Shown: piece by piece, positions 17,837 to 25,502 of the stretch | Layout of the letters: each line of letters starts with the position of its first letter | How positions within the stretch are numbered: position 1 is the first letter of the stretch | Notes under the pieces: model-generated | Seen by the model: only the letters and a program-made list of their open reading frames with translations | Database searches by the model: none | Told to the model about the DNA's origin: nothing | Translations under genes and position numbers: made by a program | From: Deltaproteobacteria bacterium | GTDB lineage: Bacteria > Desulfobacterota > Binatia > UBA9968 | Assembly: GCA_005879605.1 (NCBI GenBank) | Contig: VBKE01000033.1 | Span: 1 to 38,084 of the forward strand | DNA: 38,084 nucleotides | Reading direction: 5' to 3'

Positions 17837-18075
17837 AGGCGGTCGAACATAGAAAAAGATTCAGACCCCTCTCGTTCCCACGGGAAAGGTTGCTCGATTT
17901 GCAGCTCACCCTCATGCTAAAGGAAGCGCACCGACGGCGCAAGTCAGCGATTCCATCGTGCTTCGACGCTTGACTCCATTTGTTCCTTTTGTGGTTGACG
18001 AAAGTGAATCGAGGTTTGCTCGTTTCGTTTCTATTGGTTAAGAAATTTGCTATCCCTCTGAACCAGGGAAACAAC

Positions 18076-20082
18076 GTGAATAAGCTTCATTTATCGTCCG
18101 TCAGAGAGCTACTCCTCGGCAAACCGAAGGATCCTCTCGATCCGAAAGTATTTCATCACATCTCGCTTATCGCCTTTCTCGCTTGGGTTGGACTAGGAGC
18201 GGACGGGCTCAGCTCGTCGGCCTATGGCCCAGAAGAAGCGTATTTGGCATTGGGGCAGCATTATTTGCTAGCGTTGCCGCTGGCCATTTTGATGGCCCTG
18301 ACCGTCTTCATCATCTCGGCCAGCTATTCGCAAATTATAGAACTTTTTCCTAGCGGGGGCGGTGGCTACTTAGTCGCCACGAAGCTCTTGGGCCAAAAGA
18401 CGGGCCTGGTTTCTGGCTCGGCCCTCGTTGTTGACTACATGTTAACCATCACCATATCCGTAGCCAGCGGCGCCGACGCGCTCTTCAGTTTTCTCCCGTT
18501 GTCGGTGCACGAATTAAAACTGCTCACCGAAATCTTTCTTATCTTCGGTTTAATCTTACTGAACCTTCGTGGCACCAAAGAGTCCGTGCAATTCCTTTTG
18601 CCGATTTTCCTTCTATTCGTCATCATGCACACGATAGCGATTACGCTGGGCGTCGGCACCAAAATTGGCGAGCTACCCTCCATCGTCTCCCAATCGGTTC
18701 ACAAAACTGTCGGCGACATCCGCGGCATCGGGATCTGGGCGACGCTGGGCATTCTCCTGCACGCTTACAGCCTCGGCGGCGGCACCTATACTGGAATCGA
18801 AGCCGTTAGCAACGGTCTGCAGGTCTTGCGCGAGCCGCGTGTGGAGACAGGAAAACGCACGATGCTTTACATGGCCGTTTCCCTGGCGTTTACTGCAAGT
18901 GGAATTTTACTTTGCTACTTGCTGCATCAGGTTTCAGCGGAAGCTGGCAAGACACTGAATGCGAGTCTTGTCTCGAAGGTCTATGGCCTTTTTTTTGGAG
19001 CGGATGCCGGCATCACGGCTCCCCTGGTCATCCTAACGCTAGTAACCGAAGCGGCACTACTGCTGGTAGCGGCACAGGCCGGTTTTATCGATGGCCCACG
19101 AGTACTCTCCAATATGGCCCTGGACTCCTGGGCACCACACCGTTTCTCTCTCCTGAGCGATCGCTTGGTCACACGGGATGGAATTTGGTTCATGGGACTG
19201 GCTTCAATGAGCTTTCTGCTCTATAGCCGGGGAGAGGTAAACCTCCTGGTCGTCATGTACAGCATCAACGTCTTTGTCACCTTCACCCTCTCTCAGTTGG
19301 GCATGTGTAAGCATTGGTGGGACGCAAGGAAGACGCAATCTGAATGGCTGCGAAAGCTCAGCGTTAATGGAGTGGGCCTTCTGTTAACGGGCACGATTCT
19401 GATCGTCACGGTCACATTCAAATTCGCCGAGGGCGGTTGGGTCACCCTGTTGGTTACCCTCGGTTTCATTTCTTTATGTTACACGGTGCGCTCTCATTAC
19501 GATGGAGTTCGGCGGGCAATCAAAAGCCTCGACGACGCTCTTATCAACATTCCATTTCAACCGAATCTAAGAGAACCGGTGCCGCCCAAGAACCCGAACG
19601 GACCTACGGCCGCAATCATCGTGCGCGATTTCGATGGCATCGCCGTTCACGCACTACTAAACATATCGCGGTTGTTTCCCAATCATTTCAAGAACGTGGT
19701 CTTTATTTCCGTCGGTGTCATCGATTCCGGACAATTCAAGGGCCACGAGGAAATTGAGAATCTACGCAAGGCCAAAGAAGAAGACCTCAAAAGCTTCGTC
19801 GAGTTTGCCAACTGTCTCGGATGGTATGCCGAATATCGCTACTCTCTTGGGGTCGATTTGATGGACGAGCTCGAAGAGCTGTGCACCGCCGTCGCTAAAG
19901 AATTTCCCAAGCCGATCTTTTTCTCGGGTAAACTTGTTTTTGAGAAAGAGAATGCATTTAGCCGGTTTCTTCATAACCACACACCCGCAACCCTGCAGCA
20001 GAAGCTTCAATTCGCCGGCCTGGACATGATGATTTTGCCGGTCCGGGTCTTTGAGACGGCCCGCGGCGGGTCGCAGCGCTAG
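18076..20082 (+). CDS. APC-superfamily permease, KimA-like potassium or amino-acid transporter
   Basis: A 668-residue membrane protein with about 12 transmembrane segments (roughly residues 30-480) and a soluble C-terminal domain (about 510-665). The N-terminus, LLGKPKDP then LGADGLSSSAYGPEEAYLAL, matches the pattern of KimA-type potassium importers and related APC permeases (DALSSVAYG in KimA). The tail, with AAIIVRDFDGIAVHALLNIS, resembles the universal-stress-like domain of these proteins. I place the start at GTG 18076, with AGGGAA six bases before; the same frame is open with an ATG at 17980, which would add 32 unlikely residues. Substrate is not certain: potassium by KimA analogy, amino acid by superfamily. 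I saw no c-di-AMP riboswitch upstream. Confidence 0.75.
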   Translation: MNKLHLSSVRELLLGKPKDPLDPKVFHHISLIAFLAWVGLGADGLSSSAYGPEEAYLALGQHYLLALPLAILMALTVFIISASYSQIIELFPSGGGGYLVATKLLGQKTGLVSGSALVVDYMLTITISVASGADALFSFLPLSVHELKLLTEIFLIFGLILLNLRGTKESVQFLLPIFLLFVIMHTIAITLGVGTKIGELPSIVSQSVHKTVGDIRGIGIWATLGILLHAYSLGGGTYTGIEAVSNGLQVLREPRVETGKRTMLYMAVSLAFTASGILLCYLLHQVSAEAGKTLNASLVSKVYGLFFGADAGITAPLVILTLVTEAALLLVAAQAGFIDGPRVLSNMALDSWAPHRFSLLSDRLVTRDGIWFMGLASMSFLLYSRGEVNLLVVMYSINVFVTFTLSQLGMCKHWWDARKTQSEWLRKLSVNGVGLLLTGTILIVTVTFKFAEGGWVTLLVTLGFISLCYTVRSHYDGVRRAIKSLDDALINIPFQPNLREPVPPKNPNGPTAAIIVRDFDGIAVHALLNISRLFPNHFKNVVFISVGVIDSGQFKGHEEIENLRKAKEEDLKSFVEFANCLGWYAEYRYSLGVDLMDELEELCTAVAKEFPKPIFFSGKLVFEKENAFSRFLHNHTPATLQQKLQFAGLDMMILPVRVFETARGGSQR

Positions 20083-20092
20083 CGAGTCTGCC

Positions 20093-20112
20093 GATTCCGT
20101 TCGCTCGGAATC
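20093..20112 (+). other. Hairpin after the APC transporter gene
   Basis: GATTCCG (20093-20099) and CGGAATC (20106-20112) form a 7-bp stem with a TTCGCT loop just after the permease stop. There is no T-run, so it is at best a weak terminator or an mRNA 3'-end stabiliser. Confidence 0.4.
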
Positions 20113-20143
20113 CGGTCAGATGCGGATTTTGCGGCAGTTTGCC

Positions 20144-20172
20144 TTGACACAACCTGATGAACTTGTTAGAAG
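20144..20172 (+). promoter_or_regulatory. Predicted promoter of the small HTH gene
   Basis: A perfect TTGACA (20144-20149), a 17-base spacer and TAGAAG (20167-20172, four of six). The leader is about 45 bases long and contains the GGGAGG ribosome site at 20215-20220. Confidence 0.45.
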
Positions 20173-20224
20173 GAAAAAACTTTTCGCCGAAGGGCAACTC
20201 AAGATCATTCTCCGGGAGGTTTTT

Positions 20225-20419
20225 ATGTTGGAAAGAGAAGAGGAGCTGTTGAACAGCAGGCAAGTTGCCGTTATTCTGGATCTTAGCCCAGACACAGTGG
20301 ATGAATTTGCTCGCAAGAATATTTTGCCCGCCTTCAAAAAAGGCAAACAGTGGCGATTTCGCAAACGCGACATTTCCATCTTCTATAAAAAGCAAAGCAG
20401 AGACATCCGGGATGCCTGA
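20225..20419 (+). CDS. Small excisionase/MerR-type helix-turn-helix DNA-binding protein
   Basis: A 64-residue protein of the HTH_17 (excisionase family, BldC-like) type. LLNSRQVAVILDLSPDTVDE is the helix-turn-helix, and FKKGKQWRFRKRDISIFYKK gives the wing and the WRFRKRDI signature of the family. The ATG at 20225 is chosen because GGGAGG precedes it by 4 bases; the longer open frame upstream has no support. Although named after phage excisionases, there is no integrase or attachment site nearby, so it is more likely a small transcription regulator. Its targets are unknown. It lies between the transporter and the lipid methyltransferase, 26 bases before the latter. Confidence 0.75.
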   Translation: MLEREEELLNSRQVAVILDLSPDTVDEFARKNILPAFKKGKQWRFRKRDISIFYKKQSRDIRDA

Positions 20420-20445
20420 ATATTCTGGGTGGGGGTTGAGGTGTC

Positions 20446-21096
20446 ATGGCTGAGATTGAGGCGCACGAAAGCAAGCTCTATTCGGAATTTGCCCCGCTTT
20501 ACGACAAGATTTTCGGCAAGATTTTTTACTCGCGCCTAGAACGCGTCATTGAAGAGCTCGATATTCCGCCCGGCGCCGAAGTTTTGGAGGTGGGCGCCGG
20601 CACCGGCACCTCATTTCCCGCCTACCCAAGCCATTGCGAGGTCACGGGAATCGATTTAGCCCCGGACATGTTGTCGCGCGCCCAGCGCAAGATTCGGGAC
20701 AACGGCTGGACGCATCTCAAGGTTCTCGAGATGAACGCGCTCGATCTGGAATTCCCCGATGACACATTCGACTACGTCATGGCTTTCCATGTCGTTACCG
20801 TCGTCCCCGATCCTGTTCGCATGATCGCCGAGGCTCAACGCGTTTGTAAACCCGGGGGCAACATCGTCATCGTGAATCATTTTACCAGCGACTTTCCACT
20901 ACTCGGATCTCTAACAGAAGCCTTGGATCCCCTGACCCGTTGGTTGGGCTGGCGCACGAATGTGCGACTCAAGCCTTTCATTGAAACCACCAGCCTCGCC
21001 GTAGAGAAGGTCTATAAACTTTCCAAGGCTTCGCTCTATACGGTCGTGCTCGGCAGGAAAGACCACAACGGATTTCATCTCGCCCGCGAGCTATAG
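20446..21096 (+). CDS. pmtA: Phosphatidylethanolamine N-methyltransferase-like SAM enzyme (PmtA type)
   Basis: A 216-residue class I SAM-dependent methyltransferase. Motif I is VLEVGAGTG (46-54) followed by TSFPAYP, then VTGIDLAPDMLSRAQ (67-80) and a motif IV-like FDYVMAFHVVTVVPDPVRM. The whole pattern, including FAPLYDKIFGKIF at the start and KPGGNIVIVNHF, resembles Rhodobacter-type PmtA, which methylates phosphatidylethanolamine towards phosphatidylcholine. TGAGG precedes the ATG. The substrate assignment rests on motif resemblance only; a ubiquinone-type or other lipid substrate is possible. It may share a transcript with the small HTH gene. Confidence 0.72.
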   Translation: MAEIEAHESKLYSEFAPLYDKIFGKIFYSRLERVIEELDIPPGAEVLEVGAGTGTSFPAYPSHCEVTGIDLAPDMLSRAQRKIRDNGWTHLKVLEMNALDLEFPDDTFDYVMAFHVVTVVPDPVRMIAEAQRVCKPGGNIVIVNHFTSDFPLLGSLTEALDPLTRWLGWRTNVRLKPFIETTSLAVEKVYKLSKASLYTVVLGRKDHNGFHLAREL

Positions 21097-21129
21097 GGAC
21101 ATCTGAGCGGCAGGTAATGCCGGTCACGC

Positions 21130-21750
21130 CTAAGTATTTTTGAGAGCGATGCCTTCGAGCACGTTCGCGACATCTTCGCACCGGTCGATAGCGTTCTCCA
21201 TCGTCTCGTAAATTTCCTTCCACTTGATCACTTCCAGGGGATCGCTGTTGGGCTCGAATAACTTGGCCACGGCCGCGCGATTAAGGTAATCCCCTTCATT
21301 CTCCAGACGGTTAATTTCGGCGCAGTGCCTGAGAATGGAATCCGCATCTTTCAGCCGGCGCAATTGGGAAACGGCTTGCTCGAGCTGCTTCACCGATTTG
21401 ACCAAAACGCCGCAGATGAGAATCGATTCCTCCGTGGTCTTTTCGATCTTAAAAAGGAAGAGCCGTTCGGCGCAGGCCTCGATGTAATCGAGCACATCGT
21501 CGAGTGTAGTGATGAGATCGTGAATGTCCTCTCGGTCGAACGGGGTGATAAACGTGCGGTTCAAGTTTTCAATGGTGTCGTGAGTAATCAGGTCGCCCTC
21601 ATGTTCAATGTCCTTGATTTGCTTGGCTTTGACTTGCACGTCATTGAAGTTGCGTAACAGTTGTTCCAATTGCAAGGCACCCTGCACTGCCTGCTGGGCG
21701 GATTTTTCAAAAAAATCGTAGAATTTCTCATCTCTAGGTAAGAATCTCAT
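21130..21750 (-). CDS. DUF47/PhoU-like phosphate-transport accessory protein
   Basis: A 206-residue all-helical protein of the DUF47 (TIGR00153) family, related to PhoU. Diagnostic strings are DIEHEGDLITHDTIENLNRTF split about residues 47-67, FITPFDREDIHDLITTLDDV (67-86) and RLENEGDYLNRAAVAKLF near 145-165. Such proteins usually sit beside a Pit-type phosphate transporter and tune its activity. No pit gene is seen within this window, so here it is alone. A Shine-Dalgarno AGGAGA lies 7 bases before the ATG. It converges with the pmtA-like gene. Confidence 0.85.
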   Translation of the reverse strand: MRFLPRDEKFYDFFEKSAQQAVQGALQLEQLLRNFNDVQVKAKQIKDIEHEGDLITHDTIENLNRTFITPFDREDIHDLITTLDDVLDYIEACAERLFLFKIEKTTEESILICGVLVKSVKQLEQAVSQLRRLKDADSILRHCAEINRLENEGDYLNRAAVAKLFEPNSDPLEVIKWKEIYETMENAIDRCEDVANVLEGIALKNT

Positions 21751-21882
21751 CCGCTATCTCCTGCCGTCGATTCTGCATAAGTGGACCTTATTCGCCTACC
21801 GATCAAATCAAAGCTCAACTGAGTCGTGGGGGTTATCACTTTCATTCGTTTCCCGGATCGAATGATTGTCGAATCTTGGCCT

Positions 21883-21913
21883 AGGCGTGAAGGCACGCCT
21901 CGAGAGCGAGGCG
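21883..21913 (+). other. Two mutually exclusive hairpins in the DUF47-tatA gap
   Basis: AGGCGTG (21883-21889) pairs with CACGCCT (21894-21900) over an AAGG loop, and CGCCTCG (21896-21902) pairs with CGAGGCG (21907-21913) over an AGAG loop. Both are perfect 7-bp stems and they share bases 21896-21900, so only one can form at a time. The gap 21751-22043 holds no convincing gene otherwise; its other content is the DUF47 upstream region. Confidence 0.45.
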
Positions 21914-22043
21914 CGCCGAGATGAAATCTATCCCGACAATGAACGCGTTATTCAATGTTTAACGGAAGCGCTTAGATTACCTCCCGCGCAACCACCACCG
22001 CCGCTAGGGAGAGCAAAATCCGCGTGGTCGACTGAGGCTCACA

Positions 22044-22241
22044 TTAACGGGGAAGGTCTTTTGGGTTGTCCTTTTTCGCTTCCTTACCGGCCTCCTCATT
22101 ATCGTCGCCGGTGACTCCCTTTTTGAAATCACGGATCGCCTTGCCGAGGCCACTACCGATCTGCGGAAGCTTGCTCGGACCGAAAATAACTAGAGCGATG
22201 ACCAGAATCACCAAAAGTTCCTGAAGTCCGAGTCCAAACAT
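22044..22241 (-). CDS. tatA: Twin-arginine translocase subunit TatA/TatE
   Basis: A 65-residue protein with the exact TatA plan: a short N-terminal transmembrane helix (LGLQELLVILVIALVIF), the FGP hinge, an amphipathic helix (SKLPQIGSGLGKAIRDFKKG) and a charged, variable tail. TatA forms the pore-like assemblies that carry folded proteins across the inner membrane. A strong Shine-Dalgarno AGGAGG lies 4 bases before the ATG. It starts 8 bases after the degP stop, so both share a transcript. No tatB or tatC is present in the window. Confidence 0.92.
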   Translation of the reverse strand: MFGLGLQELLVILVIALVIFGPSKLPQIGSGLGKAIRDFKKGVTGDDNEEAGKEAKKDNPKDLPR

Positions 22242-22249
22242 AATTCCTC

Positions 22250-23692
22250 CTAGCTCTTACGCTTGACTGCGAAGAATACAGCGTTATCACCTCGTTGGAC
22301 AAGGAGCAAGATGCGGTCTCCCCGCCGACCCTGACGCACGGCGAGTTCGAAATCTCTAACATTGTTAACCGGCCGCTGATTGACTTCACGTATCACGTCG
22401 GCGGGTTCCAAGCCGACCTGGTCGGCCGGGCTCCCCGGCTGCACCTCCACCACCAACACCCCTTTGGTGGAACTTAAGCCTAGGCGGCGCGCGGCTTCCG
22501 GGGTAATCCTTTGAACCCGTAGGCCGACCTCCGGATCTCTCGTCTCGGTTGGCTGGCCAGTGTCGCTGTCATCGGGGAGTTCACCGATTTTCACCGGGAC
22601 CGTCTGCTCTCTCTTGTCGCGAATAATCTTTAACGTTGCCTTCTGACCGGGCAGCGTGTCAGCGACTAGCAATGGAAAGTCCTGACTCCTGGGCACCGCT
22701 TTGCCGTTGTATTCCACAATGATGTCTCCGATTTTAACCCCTGCTTCTGCCGCGGGGCTATTCTCGGCTACCTCAGTCACCAGCGACATCTCGCCGCTCC
22801 GCGTGAGACCGAGCGATGAAGCAAGCTGCGGCGATACGTCTTGGGCGCGGATGCCCAGCCAACCGCGAATCACTCGACCGTTTTTCCTCAGCTGTTCGAC
22901 GACTTTTTTTGCTAAATCGATGGGAATCGCAAAACCGATCCCGATATTACCACCGCTCTGGCTGAAGATGGCGCTATTCACTCCGACAACCTCACCCAAG
23001 GCATTGATGAGGGGTCCGCCGCTGTTTCCCGGATTGATCGAAGCATCCGTCTGGATAAAATTGTCATAGGGGCCGGCTCCGATCACGCGCCCTTTGGCAC
23101 TAACAATTCCCGCCGTCACGGTATGCTCCAGGCCGAACGGGTTACCGATCGCCATCACCCAATCGCCCACTTCCAATTGACTTGAGCTGCCCAGTCGGGC
23201 AAAAGGCATGTTGCCGCCGGATCTCCTGATCTTGATCAAAGCAAGATCCGTTCTATCGTCTTTACCCACCAGCCGCCCTTCATATTCCGTCTGATCCGCC
23301 AGTTTGGCTTTGATGGTATCGGCGTTTCGAATGACGTGATAGTTCGTGAGGATTTCGCCGTCTTTGCTGATGAGAATACCCGAACCCAGGCTGCGCTGGC
23401 TGTTCTCTTTGGGCGTCGATTCGCCAAAGAAGCGATTAAAGAACTCCTCAATGGGATCGTTCGAGCCGCCGCGCCCGGAACGTTGCGACGTTGTCGAAAT
23501 ATTGACGACCGCCGGCATGGTTCTCTTGGCGATGGTAGCGAATGAAGGAGGTCGGCCCTCCAGCGCCGTGGTATTTGCGGCGCTTGCCGCCGGGGCCCCG
23601 TGGATCGAATGCAGTGGGGTCGCAAGCGGCGATAGACCGATGACCGCGCCCAACGCCGGCCCCAGTGAATTTCTCAGCTGAAACATCCGCAT
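22250..23692 (-). CDS. degP: Periplasmic Do-family serine protease/chaperone (DegP/HtrA)
   Basis: A 480-residue protein with an N-terminal export signal (about 1-38, ending near APAASA). The trypsin-like protease domain carries His119 in LTNYHVI, Asp149 in DRTDLALI and Ser224 in NPGNSGGP. Two PDZ domains follow (about 265-355 and 390-475); the second begins near VGLRVQRITPEAARRLGL. This is the full architecture of DegP/DegQ proteases, which refold or degrade damaged envelope proteins. The AAGGAG site lies 4 bases before the first ATG (the second ATG, two codons on, is also possible). tatA follows in the same operon. DegP and DegQ cannot be told apart here. Confidence 0.9.
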   Translation of the reverse strand: MRMFQLRNSLGPALGAVIGLSPLATPLHSIHGAPAASAANTTALEGRPPSFATIAKRTMPAVVNISTTSQRSGRGGSNDPIEEFFNRFFGESTPKENSQRSLGSGILISKDGEILTNYHVIRNADTIKAKLADQTEYEGRLVGKDDRTDLALIKIRRSGGNMPFARLGSSSQLEVGDWVMAIGNPFGLEHTVTAGIVSAKGRVIGAGPYDNFIQTDASINPGNSGGPLINALGEVVGVNSAIFSQSGGNIGIGFAIPIDLAKKVVEQLRKNGRVIRGWLGIRAQDVSPQLASSLGLTRSGEMSLVTEVAENSPAAEAGVKIGDIIVEYNGKAVPRSQDFPLLVADTLPGQKATLKIIRDKREQTVPVKIGELPDDSDTGQPTETRDPEVGLRVQRITPEAARRLGLSSTKGVLVVEVQPGSPADQVGLEPADVIREVNQRPVNNVRDFELAVRQGRRGDRILLLVQRGDNAVFFAVKRKS

Positions 23693-23727
23693 CGATCTCC
23701 TTTTGGCCTACACCGACCCCACGCAGA

Positions 23728-23755
23728 AGGATAACAAATTTTCGCCAGGCGTTAA
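23728..23755 (-). promoter_or_regulatory. Possible promoter of degP-tatA
   Basis: On the minus strand TTAACG (23755-23750), a 16-base spacer and TATCCT (23733-23728), each with four of six matches to sigma-70 consensus. The leader would be about 30 bases long and includes AAGGAG. No clear RpoE-type site was seen. Confidence 0.35.
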
Positions 23756-23827
23756 AACTGCCGAGAAACCCGCTATGACCCATATTTATGCCTATAGTCG
23801 CCGGTATGGCGGTAAAGACATCACGCC

Positions 23828-23846
23828 AACGATAACGGTAATCGTT
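23828..23846 (-). other. Inverted repeat after the flippase-like gene
   Basis: AACGAT (23828-23833) and ATCGTT (23841-23846) flank a 7-base loop, just downstream of the last gene of the seven-gene run. With no T-run it could be a weak 3' hairpin or a protein site upstream of degP. Confidence 0.35.
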
Positions 23847-23855
23847 TGAACTGAA

Positions 23856-24833
23856 CTAGATTTTGCTCTGGGCGACCGCCGCCGACGGTTTAGGACTGTT
23901 CTTCAACAAGAACAGGAGCCCGCCGATCAGGCTATCCGCTGCGACAGTCAGAAACAGCAACAAGCCAAAGGCAACGCCCTTTTCCGAATTGATCCCGATG
24001 ACCTGAAGCAAGAAAAGATAGCCGCCCTCACGTAGTCCAAGACCATTGAGACTGATGGGCAGAGCAGAGAACGTCCCCACCAATGGGTAGAGGATAATGC
24101 AGTACGAAAACGGAATCTCTATATGGATCGCCCGGCCTAGAATCAAATGGATCCAGGCTTGAATCAGATGAATCACGAATGAAAGGAGGATGGCCTGAGG
24201 AATCGCCCTCCAATGAGCCCGATAGCTTCTCAAAGCAACTCTTAACTTGACGACCATCGGATGGCCGTCTTGAGGAAGCACGTGCCGAAGTACAGGAAGC
24301 AGTAGCCCTCCAATAATGAATCCGAGGGCGAGCGCATAGGTCAAGGCGCGCACCACCGGGGGAACAGCGTACCCCGGGAAAAAAAACAGGCCGACGGCGC
24401 CCAACCAAACCAACACGACCATGCCGATGGCCCGATCTATGAATACCGAGACCGCCGCGGGCATCGTGGAACTCGCCATTGTTTTTTGCGAGTGATTCGC
24501 GTCATCCCGGGAGAGATAGTAAACGCGACTGATATCGCCTCCCACAGTACTAGGGGCAAAGAGATTGAAGAACATCCCGATGAGATAGTAATGCACCAGC
24601 ACCTTGAATGACGTCTTGAATCCCAGGGGACGAGCCAGAACCATCCAGCGTACGGCGCTTACCAGTTGGGAAAGGAGATAGACGACCAAGATCAAGACTA
24701 CGTACGAAACGTCCGCCGACGCAAACGTGTTTACAAAACGCTCGATATGGATTCGAGTGAGAAAATAGCCAAGCAGCCCCGCGCTGATCAGGAGCTTCAT
24801 CAGCAGAATGAGCGCCGGCTTAGTTTTTTTCAT
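23856..24833 (-). CDS. Flippase-like membrane protein (UPF0104/LPG synthase transmembrane family)
   Basis: A 325-residue protein with about 7-8 transmembrane segments, matching the family that includes the membrane domain of lysylphosphatidylglycerol synthase and AglD-type proteins. Landmarks are WMVLARPLGFKTSF near residue 60, FNLFAPSTVGGDISRVYYL (about 93-111) and LPISLNGLGLREGGYLFLL (about 257-275). Such proteins probably flip lipids or lipid-linked sugars; the substrate is unknown. The ATG overlaps the purN stop (ATGA), so it is translationally coupled to a purine gene despite the unrelated function. Confidence 0.8.
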   Translation of the reverse strand: MKKTKPALILLMKLLISAGLLGYFLTRIHIERFVNTFASADVSYVVLILVVYLLSQLVSAVRWMVLARPLGFKTSFKVLVHYYLIGMFFNLFAPSTVGGDISRVYYLSRDDANHSQKTMASSTMPAAVSVFIDRAIGMVVLVWLGAVGLFFFPGYAVPPVVRALTYALALGFIIGGLLLPVLRHVLPQDGHPMVVKLRVALRSYRAHWRAIPQAILLSFVIHLIQAWIHLILGRAIHIEIPFSYCIILYPLVGTFSALPISLNGLGLREGGYLFLLQVIGINSEKGVAFGLLLFLTVAADSLIGGLLFLLKNSPKPSAAVAQSKI

Positions 24834-25492
24834 CCTTCGAGCGGCGGTTGCAAAAGCGCCTGGGTCTCTTCTTTGGTAAGGCCATCGACAAAGACTTTGC
24901 GGCCTTCGACGCGAAGCCGGCCCTCGCTGTAAAGTTGAATGGCCCGCGGGTAGATGCGGTGCTCCTGCGTCAGAATCCGGGCCGCAAGCGTTTCCTCCGT
25001 GTCCTCCGGGAAGACAGGAACGACGGCCTGAATGATGATGGGACCCTCGTCGCAGTCCTCGTTGACGAAATGCACCGTGCAGCCGGAAAATCGCACGCCG
25101 TGCTCCACCGCTCTTCTTTGAACATGGAGCCCGGGGAAGGATGGCAGCAGTGACGGGTGAATATTCATCATGCGGTTGGAAAATGCCTTCACGAAGACAG
25201 GTGACAGGAGACGCATAAAGCCGGCGAGAATGACCAGCTCCACGCCGCGGGACTTAAGGGTTTCGACCGCCGCCGCGTCAAAGGCTTCCCGACTGGTGAA
25301 GTTTTTGTGATCGAGCACTTCCGCGGGGATACCGTGATTCTTGGCGCGCATGAGTCCATAGGCGTCGGCGCGATTGCTGAGAACAAGCTGAATGGTCGCA
25401 TCCAATTTATTGGCTTCGATCGCGTCGATGATCGCCTGGAGATTGGTGCCGCTGCCTGAGATAAGAACGCCGATGGGAACCTTTCGCGCCAT
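24830..25492 (-). CDS. purN: Phosphoribosylglycinamide formyltransferase PurN
   Basis: A 220-residue cytosolic enzyme that formylates glycinamide ribonucleotide using 10-formyltetrahydrofolate, the third step of purine synthesis. GVLISGSGTNLQAIIDAI (8-25) is the nucleotide-binding start. The catalytic residues are Asn110 and His112 in MNIHPSLLPSFPGLH and Asp148 in NEDCDEGPIIIQ. Length is typical, with a slight C-terminal extension. It lies 10 bases after purM and overlaps the flippase-like gene. Confidence 0.95.
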   Translation of the reverse strand: MARKVPIGVLISGSGTNLQAIIDAIEANKLDATIQLVLSNRADAYGLMRAKNHGIPAEVLDHKNFTSREAFDAAAVETLKSRGVELVILAGFMRLLSPVFVKAFSNRMMNIHPSLLPSFPGLHVQRRAVEHGVRFSGCTVHFVNEDCDEGPIIIQAVVPVFPEDTEETLAARILTQEHRIYPRAIQLYSEGRLRVEGRKVFVDGLTKEETQALLQPPLEG

Positions 25493-25502
25493 AGGATTAC
25501 CT

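Noticed and set aside
17980..18075. A 32-codon extension of the KimA-like transporter from ATG 17980
   Set aside because: The family opening motif starts near GTG 18076, which has a nearby Shine-Dalgarno-like site; the extension has no family resemblance.
20225..20419. Reading the excisionase-like gene as part of a prophage or integrative element
   Set aside because: There is no integrase, attachment repeat, phage gene or base-composition change nearby.
21108..21126. CGGCA/TGCCG hairpin between pmtA and the DUF47 gene
   Set aside because: A five-pair stem without T-run is too weak to call a terminator in GC-rich sequence.
21866..22114. An 82-codon plus-strand frame before and into tatA
   Set aside because: It overlaps the well-supported tatA gene, has a poor start and a Pro/Arg-rich tail with no motif.
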